Source: Phenylobacterium sp. SCN 70-31
GTDB taxonomy: Bacteria > Pseudomonadota > Alphaproteobacteria > Caulobacterales > Caulobacteraceae
Reading direction: 5' to 3'
Assembly (NCBI RefSeq): GCF_001724605.1
Contig: NZ_MEEX01000014.1
Span: forward strand, 34,241-98,240
Length of the DNA: 64,000 nt
Shown: positions 58,201-64,000 of the stretch, piece after piece
Position numbering within the stretch: position 1 is the first letter of the stretch
Layout of the letters: every line of letters starts with the position of its first letter
Program-made: the position numbers and the translations under genes
The notes under the pieces: generated by a model
Told to the model about the DNA's origin: nothing
Seen by the model: only the letters and a program-made list of their open reading frames with translations
Databases searched by the model: none

Positions 58201-58787
58201 AAGCGATCCGCGTCAGGGCCGCCGCCAACGGCGACACGGTCGGCATGTTCGACCTGCCGCTTGAAGATCATGAACTTGGCGTTGCTGTGCCGGCAGTCGA
58301 AACCGGCACGCTGAACCGCTCCGCCGCGATCCTCATCCAGGCAGGTTTCAATTCAAGGCTCGCCGCCATCAAGGTCGTCACCGACACCGGCGCGACGTTC
58401 GCGACGGGACAGGAACTTCGGCAGTGGCTCGGCTCGGACGCCGTCGCGGCCTGGAGTGCGCTGCCCGATTGGCCGACGGCCGAAACGCGGGCGATGTGGA
58501 CCGAGTTCGCGCAGAGCTTCACCCCGCGTGCCAGTCGGACCTGGGCCGACCGCCGCTATTGGGCGAATGTCACCTGGCTCGGTGCTCCTCCGCCCCCTGG
58601 CACGCCGGTCAACGTGCATGATTGGGATGGCCAGCCGCGTGTCCTCGCCGCCGACGGAGGGCCGCTCGGCACAGTCCAGGCCGCGCTGAACCCCAACCGC
58701 GCCGGCCAGCTTCGCGCGCAAGTCGCCGCGGACGTCGCCCGAATCGACATCACTTACCTCGGACCGGATGATCTCACTGGCGCCTAA
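55278..58787 (+). CDS. HamB-like superfamily 2 helicase
   Basis: Motif I LPTSAGKTRIAELC; motif II VFDEGHMIG; SSPTLAQGLNLSATAVIMHS and NVIGRAGRAYVDVEGLVLFP; 1169 aa; start overlaps the HamA-like stop. Confidence 0.8.
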   Translation: MPTTPEAIAAEIAEAATAGFRGRLIARGQARAMIWRDGALPADAPAFAPQLSYDLHSYGYALLGLGLRLRELGGDPARARTAFEQAATALEAVMAKGDRLEVDRDFHFVMAAASYHLAHLSARAYSLLAIVQADENFAPAERMLALLMRRDFRALQASVLDYRATGRGSDQRISADLQAQLDQAADAADGGNDFLFEGLDTALTDGFMAAMSLFLLALERGERPLVDLALERLRTGLAVCSELNMLPQWWSHRVAIHLLSDLWSSTFHEKVPLQPAGGGAADWPKLRELFIALLQRRSKAEVDLWPSQIEAAIRAVDQSDDLVVSLPTSAGKTRIAELCILRCLACGRRVVFVTPLRALSAQTETTLQRTFGPLGKTISALYGSIGASGFDEDALRERDIVVATPEKLDFALRNDPSLLDDVGLLVFDEGHMIGVNEREVRYEVQIQRLLRRADAQQRRIVCLSAILPDGDQLEDFAGWLRRDHPGGLIKLDWRPTRLRFGEVVWSSSSARLNLRVGEERPWVQRFLTGAAPPHWIPPKRRRTRLFPDDQRELCLATAWRLVDDGQTVLIFCPERRSVEPFADVIVDLHERGALRSLLEADPVVLDTAIALGTEWLGADNAILKCLRLGVALHHGALPTAYRKEVERLLRDNVLKVTISSPTLAQGLNLSATAVIMHSLHRFGERIDVSEFKNVIGRAGRAYVDVEGLVLFPMFDDIAKKRRNWEALIDDLGARNMESGLVQLVGALLSRMYARIGGDVAQLVEYVVNNAAAWTFPEVAYERPEDRERALADWQRHVATLDTAILSLIGESDIPDEGIEAALDDILQSSLWHRRLLRQNEPVQQALKAGLLSRSRLIWNQSTAARRRGYFLAGVGLTTGQALDAIAAETNLLLIQANGGILANDAEAAITAITGIAERVFAFYPFTPDPMPANWRDILRAWLLGQPLSEMAVGQESETLQFVEGGLVYRLPWAMEAIRVRAAANGDTVGMFDLPLEDHELGVAVPAVETGTLNRSAAILIQAGFNSRLAAIKVVTDTGATFATGQELRQWLGSDAVAAWSALPDWPTAETRAMWTEFAQSFTPRASRTWADRRYWANVTWLGAPPPPGTPVNVHDWDGQPRVLAADGGPLGTVQAALNPNRAGQLRAQVAADVARIDITYLGPDDLTGA

Positions 58788-58830
58788 GCCCGTTGACGCC
58801 CTTCCTGATCTGCGGAAGTGAAAGGCGACC

Positions 58831-59739
58831 ATGACCGACCACTACGCGCAGCTCGATCTCGAAGGTTCGCGGGTCGGAACCTGGGAGTTCACCGACACCG
58901 AGTGTTATCGACTCGACAGCGAGCCGCGGCGCGGCGGCCTCCATCACTACACCGCCGCCGACCAGGACGCCCTGTGGACGCTGCTAGGCGAGAAGAACGG
59001 CTGGTACAAGGAGGGGCCGACCGCCACGTTCCACCGCCTGGACCTTTTCGCCGGCAAATTTCACCGGCGCATGGCCCGTCCCGAACAGCCTGGCCGCGGC
59101 CGAGACAACATTTGGTATCCCGGTGAGGCGGAGGAACGCACAACCATCGCCAAGGCGCGCGGTCAGTTGGCTGTGCTGACGCGGAAGCTTGAGGAGCTCT
59201 GCCAGACCGTCCATCCAGAGGGCACCAACCTCGACGTCTACGGCCACGACATCCGCAACCTGTTGATCCTGGCCAGCACCGAGGTGGAGGCGCATTGGCG
59301 CGGGGTGCTGACCGCCAATGGCCAGGTGCTGGAGCGTCCGAACACGGCGGACTACGTGAAGCTCGCCGCCCCCATGCGCCTCCGCGAGTATTCGATTTCG
59401 ATCGGCGCCTTTCCTTGGCTCGGGCCCATCGCCCCGTTCGGGAACTGGGGCACGACGGGTAAGCCGACTCAGGAGTTGGCTTGGTATGCGGCCTACAATG
59501 AGACCAAACACGACCGTGACGGTCAGTTTCCGCGCGCGACGTTGCGACATGCCATGGAGGCCGTCTGCGCCAGCGTGGTCATGACCGTGGCGCAGTACGG
59601 CCTCGAGCGCGCCCTAGGCGATGGGTCGCTGCTGATTGCGAATTACGCGCTCGTGGACACGCCCGATTGGAAACCGGCCGATCTCTATACGCCACCCTAC
59701 GATGCTGCGGGGTGGACGGGCGTGCCGTTCGCCTTCTGA
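58831..59739 (+). CDS. Uncharacterised protein in the defence-like locus
   Basis: 302 aa ORF; YGHDIRNLLILASTEVEAHWRGVL and LAWYAAYNETKHDRDGQFPRATLRHAMEAV; no family confidently recognised. Confidence 0.65.
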   Translation: MTDHYAQLDLEGSRVGTWEFTDTECYRLDSEPRRGGLHHYTAADQDALWTLLGEKNGWYKEGPTATFHRLDLFAGKFHRRMARPEQPGRGRDNIWYPGEAEERTTIAKARGQLAVLTRKLEELCQTVHPEGTNLDVYGHDIRNLLILASTEVEAHWRGVLTANGQVLERPNTADYVKLAAPMRLREYSISIGAFPWLGPIAPFGNWGTTGKPTQELAWYAAYNETKHDRDGQFPRATLRHAMEAVCASVVMTVAQYGLERALGDGSLLIANYALVDTPDWKPADLYTPPYDAAGWTGVPFAF

Positions 59740-59749
59740 CCGCCGGTCG

Positions 59750-62374
59750 TTACGCGGCCTTCTCCTGCCGGCTCCGGATGTCTGCGATCCACTTTTCCAG
59801 CGCTCCGATTTCGGCTGTGATCACCGATGGCGCGGGCAGCCGCGGATTGATTTCGCCGGGCTGACTGTGAAGGAGCGCCGAGCACCGCCCGAACGCGTCG
59901 CGCATGGCGGTACAATCGGTATCGGTGAGAACGGTGAGCTTGATGAGTCCCGTCGTATCCACCTTTCGGGACAGGCGGCGGATCACCGGCATGATCACTT
60001 CCTCGACGGCGCGTTCCCAGGTCGTGCGGAGCTGGTCCTGGAAGGATGTCACCTCGCGCAGCCATTTGGCCTGATCGCCGCGTTCGTGATGGATTTTCAC
60101 GTTGGCGAGGTGGGCCTTCATTCCGTCGATCACCTTGTCGAGCGGCATGACATTTGCGGGCGGATCCTGATGGCAGTAGCCGGCGTTCTCGGCGCCCCGG
60201 CTGATCAGGCGGTACGCCACCGGTGTCGCGTCCCGGTCCTTGGTCGCCCGACACGCCTCATCAAGGAGAAGCAGGAACGCCATGTCGTGGGTGAACACGA
60301 TCACCTGGCGGGTCTGGCCGGCCTCGGCCAATCGAGCGGCGACCTTATCGCGATGCAGATGGTCCAGCGACGAGACGGGGTCGTCGAACACGATCGCCGA
60401 CTGCGCATCGATCGTCGACAGCTCCGCGAGAAAGGCCGCCAGCGCGACGCAGCGATGTTCTCCCTCGCTCAGGACTTTGCCGACCGGCTCGGTCGGCTTG
60501 TTGATCAGCTGGACCTGGAAAAACGGGACGCCGGCGGAGGTCTTGGCCTGCTGCAGTTCGATGGCGAGACCGGCGACTCCGAGCTTGTCCACCTCGATCG
60601 CGAACCTTCCCCGCAGGCGATTGGTGACGAGGGCCTGCGCGATGCGGGCGCTTTGGGTCGTGATCTTGTTGGTGGCGGTGTCCTTGCTGGCTTTCTCCGT
60701 CGTCTCGATGGTCCTGAGGCGATCGATCTGGGCGAGCACGTCGGCCTTCACCACGCCGAGCCATTTGCGGTCAGTAAGGCCGTCACGCTCGGCGATGAGC
60801 GCCGCGCGCTGAGGGGAGTTGGCCTCTGCCTGCAGGCCATCGATACGCGTGGCGATCCCGCGGAGGGCCGTGCGTAGGGGATCGAGGGAGACGGTGACTG
60901 AAGCCGGAAGAGCTGGCTGGGCCGCGAGGCAGTGGGTTCGCAGGATGGCGCGCAGTCGCCAAGCCAGCTGCAGGGTGTCGCGGCGAAGGGTCCTAGCGGC
61001 TTCCTCCTGACCGACATCATCGCGCATCGTCGCGACGATCGCGATAAGCGCCTTCATCGAGACGGCCTTTGACGAGACCTCCTCCAGCTTGTGGTCATAC
61101 GCGTTCGCGGCTTCCTGCTCGCGCCGCTTGCTTTGGTCCTGCACGAACGCTTCGAAGCTGCTCAGCCTCTTTGCGGTCTCCTCACTGAGCGGCTGCTGAC
61201 ACAGAACGCAATGATCTCCTGTCGTGGCCGCGGGGAATGGCCGGTCAGGATAGGCGGACGCGCGAGAATAATCGCGGGCCGCTTCCCACAGAGCCTTCCA
61301 GACGTCGGAGCCGACGTCGGGGAGCGGCTCGTCGGCGAACAGGTTGGCGGAGGCGGCCGCGGCGGCGGAACGCGCGGTCGCGAGGTGCGTATGGGCCTCG
61401 CGCAGCGCTGCCTGATTTTCGTCCGTGGCGGCGGCCATGAGCTGGTCGAGCTTTTCGATCGCCGACCTGATACGGGCTTCCTGGCTCTGGAGCTGGCGAA
61501 CCGTGCGCGCAGGGTCGCTGGCCAGGTCGGTGTTGAGCGTTTGCAGCCGAGCTTCTTCGTCGGCCGTCAGGCCCGCGAGCTTTTCGACGGCGTCCTGTTT
61601 CGTCTTTCCGGACAGGCCGGCGACCAGCTTGCCGACGGGCGTGTCTGGCTTGCATTCGGGCTTCGACAGGACCGCGGGGGTCTGCTCCTGCAGCGCCTTG
61701 ATCTCGGCAGCCAGTTTAGCCCTCACATCCTGGCATGTCTGCGCGAGGCCTGCGAGGATCCGGAGCGGCAGTGGCGTGTAGGCGAGATCGTTAGTGTTCT
61801 CGACGTGGACATTGGCGGTGCGGGAATCGAAGACGCTGACAGCCGAGAGCATTGGGTCGGGCGCTTCCCCCTGCGTCCAGGATGCGCTTCGCTTCTGTCC
61901 GCCGATGAAGAAGTCGATGCTGGCGCTGGGGGTGCCGGAGCTAGCCGCGTAGATGTTCGGGAGGATCGCGTCGCCCTTCGGCGAGCGAGCCCGACAGAGT
62001 TGCTTCAGAACACGAGCATAGCCGGATTTGCCGGCGCCGTTGTCGCCGTAAATGACGGTCAGGCCCGCTTTGCCGAATGAGAGGCGCTCGCCCGGCGCCA
62101 GCGCGTTGACATGGGACAGGCCGTGAAGGGCACCGAGGCTGACGACAGCGTGGCTGGCTGAAGGGTCCCTGATGTGACTCGCGTCGAGCGGGACGGCGGC
62201 CGCATCGCCCTTGCAGATCGCGACGAGGGCCGTGATGTCGGCTGTCTCCAGCTTGGGCTGGCTGCATAGCCGCCGCAGCGCATCGCGTTGCCATGCCGGC
62301 AGGTCCGTCGACCATTTAAGGACGTCGGCGAGCGCCGCTGCCTCATTCGAGAGATCGTTCTCCTGCGCATCCAT
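59750..62374 (-). CDS. Rad50/RloC-like AAA (AAA_13-type) ATPase
   Basis: Walker A IYGDNGAGKSGYARVLKQLCRAR; CVLCQQPLS CxxC between coiled-coil-like regions; signature LSEGEHRCVALAAFLAEL; Walker B AIVFDDPVSSLDHLHRD. Confidence 0.82.
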   Translation of the reverse strand: MDAQENDLSNEAAALADVLKWSTDLPAWQRDALRRLCSQPKLETADITALVAICKGDAAAVPLDASHIRDPSASHAVVSLGALHGLSHVNALAPGERLSFGKAGLTVIYGDNGAGKSGYARVLKQLCRARSPKGDAILPNIYAASSGTPSASIDFFIGGQKRSASWTQGEAPDPMLSAVSVFDSRTANVHVENTNDLAYTPLPLRILAGLAQTCQDVRAKLAAEIKALQEQTPAVLSKPECKPDTPVGKLVAGLSGKTKQDAVEKLAGLTADEEARLQTLNTDLASDPARTVRQLQSQEARIRSAIEKLDQLMAAATDENQAALREAHTHLATARSAAAAASANLFADEPLPDVGSDVWKALWEAARDYSRASAYPDRPFPAATTGDHCVLCQQPLSEETAKRLSSFEAFVQDQSKRREQEAANAYDHKLEEVSSKAVSMKALIAIVATMRDDVGQEEAARTLRRDTLQLAWRLRAILRTHCLAAQPALPASVTVSLDPLRTALRGIATRIDGLQAEANSPQRAALIAERDGLTDRKWLGVVKADVLAQIDRLRTIETTEKASKDTATNKITTQSARIAQALVTNRLRGRFAIEVDKLGVAGLAIELQQAKTSAGVPFFQVQLINKPTEPVGKVLSEGEHRCVALAAFLAELSTIDAQSAIVFDDPVSSLDHLHRDKVAARLAEAGQTRQVIVFTHDMAFLLLLDEACRATKDRDATPVAYRLISRGAENAGYCHQDPPANVMPLDKVIDGMKAHLANVKIHHERGDQAKWLREVTSFQDQLRTTWERAVEEVIMPVIRRLSRKVDTTGLIKLTVLTDTDCTAMRDAFGRCSALLHSQPGEINPRLPAPSVITAEIGALEKWIADIRSRQEKAA

Positions 62375-62860
62375 CGCTCTGCCCCCTTTGCGCCGCGTCT
62401 GGTGAGGCCGGCCGCTTCCCCGTATTGCTCAAAGCTCGATGGCTGGCGTCGCTCCGGACCGAGTGGGACAATCCAGCCGCCGGCGGTCAGTGCCAGCAAA
62501 TTCATCCGAGCGCGCAGTCTGGGTCAGACGAGTTCGCACGGGCTGAGGCTCAGGAACATTGGATCACTATAACAAGCGTGCGACCGCGAACTACCCATGG
62601 CGATCTTCGCCAGGTCCGCTCCGAGAACCCCGCAGCTGAGCCGTGCGAACGTCCCGAAATTGGAGCAGTCTCAACGTCTGTAGATGGTGCGCGCCGACCA
62701 TTGGGCGGCAAGAAAATCCAGCTCGACGTTCCAGGCAGCGTGGTCCTGAACACCGCTGGACTTCGGCCCGGAAGGGAGCGGTAGTGCACACACGCCCGGG
62801 GAGCCGGGCTCGTCTCAGTACGGGGACCGCGATGGGCGGCCTCGATGAACGGAGGCGAGT

Positions 62861-63136
62861 ATGACCAAGCCAAAGACCAAGACCCAGTCCGCCGAGACCG
62901 CGCGCGCAGCCGGTGACGTCGCAGGCCCGAAGGGCAAGCTCGGCGCCCTGGTGGCGCTGCTGCTGCGCCCAGAGGGCGCGACGCTCGAAGCCATGCAGGC
63001 GGCGACCGGCTGGCAGGCGCATTCTGTGCGTGGCGCCATCGCGGGCTCGATCAAGAAAAAGCTCGGCTTCGACGTCACGTCGGAGAAGGCCGACGGCGGT
63101 CGAGTCTACCGTATCGCGAAGGGAGCCGGCGCGTGA
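62861..63136 (+). CDS. DUF3489-family protein
   Basis: GKLGALVALLLRPEGATLEAMQAATGWQAHSVRGAIAGSIKKKLGFDVTSEKADGGRVYRI. Confidence 0.88.
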   Translation: MTKPKTKTQSAETARAAGDVAGPKGKLGALVALLLRPEGATLEAMQAATGWQAHSVRGAIAGSIKKKLGFDVTSEKADGGRVYRIAKGAGA

Positions 63137-63564
63137 GCGCCGGCGACCACCTGGCCGGGCTGGATGCTATGTCGCTTGCCGACTTGCGTGCCGCCTGGAC
63201 CGAACGACTCGGCGGCGAACTGCCGAAGCTGCGCACACGGGAGCTGATGGCGCTGGCTCTGGCGCATCGACTGCAGATCCGGGCCGACGGCGATTTGTCC
63301 GGATCGTCAAAGCGCCGAATGGCCGAGCTGGCGCGAAGGTTCCGCGAAGACCGTGGCTACATGCCCACGCCCGGCCCGAACCTGAGACCTGGCACGACCC
63401 TGATCAAGGAATGGCGCGGCGTGCGTCATGAGGTCTGGGTTCTGGAGGAGGGTTTCAGCTACCTGGGACAGCGGTTCGGCTCTTTGAGCGAGGTCGCCCA
63501 GCACATCACAGGCACAAAGTGGAACGGCAGGGTGTTCTTCGGCCTGAAGGAGCGGCGCCGATGA
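63133..63564 (+). CDS. DUF2924-family protein
   Basis: DLRAAWTERLGGELPKLRTRELMALALAHRLQ...PGTTLIKEWRGVRHEVWVLEEGFSYLGQRFGSLSEVAQHITGTKWNGRVFFGL. Confidence 0.9.
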   Translation: MSAGDHLAGLDAMSLADLRAAWTERLGGELPKLRTRELMALALAHRLQIRADGDLSGSSKRRMAELARRFREDRGYMPTPGPNLRPGTTLIKEWRGVRHEVWVLEEGFSYLGQRFGSLSEVAQHITGTKWNGRVFFGLKERRR

Positions 63565-64000
63565 GCGTCGTGCGCCTGCGCTGCGCCATCTACACCCGCA
63601 AGTCCTCGGAGGAGGGGCTGGAGCAGAACTTCAACAGCCTGCATGCCCAGCGGGAGGCCTGCGAAGCCTATGTGCTATCCCAGGCCGGTGAGGGCTGGAA
63701 CGCCGTCAAAACGGCTTACGACGACGGTGGCTACTCGGGTGGCTCTATGGATCGGCCTGGGCTGCAGCAGCTCATGGCCGACATCCAGCGCGGCCTGGTC
63801 GACGTCGTGGTGGTCTATAAGGTCGACCGTCTGACCCGCTCGCTGGCCGACTTCGCCAAGATCGTCGAGCTGTTCGACACCAAGGGTGTCTCCTTCGTTT
63901 CGGTCACCCAGGCCTTCAACACGACCTCCAGCATGGGGCGCCTCACGCTCAATGTGCTGCTCTCCTTCGCCCAGTTCGAGCGGGAGGTGACCGGCGAGCG
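63561..64000 (+). CDS. Serine recombinase (resolvase/invertase family), truncated by window end
   Basis: CAIYTRKSSEEGLEQNFNSLHAQREACEAYV...YDDGGYSGGSMDRPGLQQLM...VVYKVDRLTRSLADF; ATGA overlap with the DUF2924 gene; open at 64000. Confidence 0.93.
   Translation, partial: MSVVRLRCAIYTRKSSEEGLEQNFNSLHAQREACEAYVLSQAGEGWNAVKTAYDDGGYSGGSMDRPGLQQLMADIQRGLVDVVVVYKVDRLTRSLADFAKIVELFDTKGVSFVSVTQAFNTTSSMGRLTLNVLLSFAQFEREVTGE

Larger units (their letters stand above)
49710..64000. mobile_element. Probable phage-derived/integrative element region with defence-like cargo
   Basis: TerL, DUF5681-like and ParB-MTase at left; DUF3489-DUF2924-serine recombinase at right. Ends not identified. Confidence 0.6.

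Noticed and set aside
56793-58271. 492-aa and other antisense ORFs across the HamB-like helicase
   Set aside because: Shadow ORFs in a high-GC coding region; helicase motifs are on the plus strand.
1-64000. CRISPR arrays, rRNA and tRNA genes
   Set aside because: No regularly spaced direct repeats, no rRNA-like stretches and no convincing tRNA cloverleaf were seen by eye. A tRNAscan/Infernal run would be needed to exclude tRNAs formally.

Overview
This is a GC-rich alphaproteobacterial window; gene style suggests Caulobacteraceae, which is inference only. It falls into four blocks. (1) About 0-8.2 kb is ordinary chromosome: two Opp/Dpp-type ABC permeases, a TonB-dependent receptor, SppA and a receiver-domain protein. 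These are followed at 8.4-8.7 kb by an intergenic cluster of five perfect hairpins. (2) About 9.1-38.9 kb is a large aromatic-ring catabolic cluster. It holds two Rieske dioxygenase alpha/beta pairs, a Rieske ferredoxin, a ferredoxin reductase, a dihydrodiol-dehydrogenase-like SDR, a LigA/LigB-type extradiol dioxygenase, two meta-cleavage-type hydrolases, an MhpD-like hydratase, an HpaI-like aldolase, three AMP-dependent acyl-CoA ligases, a CaiB/BaiF CoA-transferase, a fused IorA/IorB-like 2-oxoacid:ferredoxin oxidoreductase, a GcdH-like acyl-CoA dehydrogenase, a TonB receptor, an MFS transporter and two TetR regulators. A 16-bp inverted-repeat motif (CATAC-N6-GTATG) occurs upstream of nearly every transcription unit in this block, in two sequence subclasses. 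It looks like an undescribed two-regulator regulon and is the main finding. (3) About 39-49.5 kb is a scarred junction (DUF2779 remnant, DUF3883 nuclease-like gene, truncated C5 methyltransferase, chimeric CMD fragment) leading into an arsenic resistance island (arsA, arsH, arsR, two arsC types, ACR3, ArsO-like). That island also contains a translationally coupled ATP-grasp-like protein and an uncharacterised membrane protein. (4) About 49.7-64 kb is a phage/integrative-element module: an XRE regulator with duplicated palindromes, TerL, a DUF5681-like protein and ParB-methylase on one side, and DUF3489/DUF2924/serine recombinase at the right edge. Defence-like cargo lies between them: a Hachiman-like HamA/HamB pair, an unknown protein and a Rad50/RloC-like ATPase. 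All family calls are from reading translated sequence; no database search was run.
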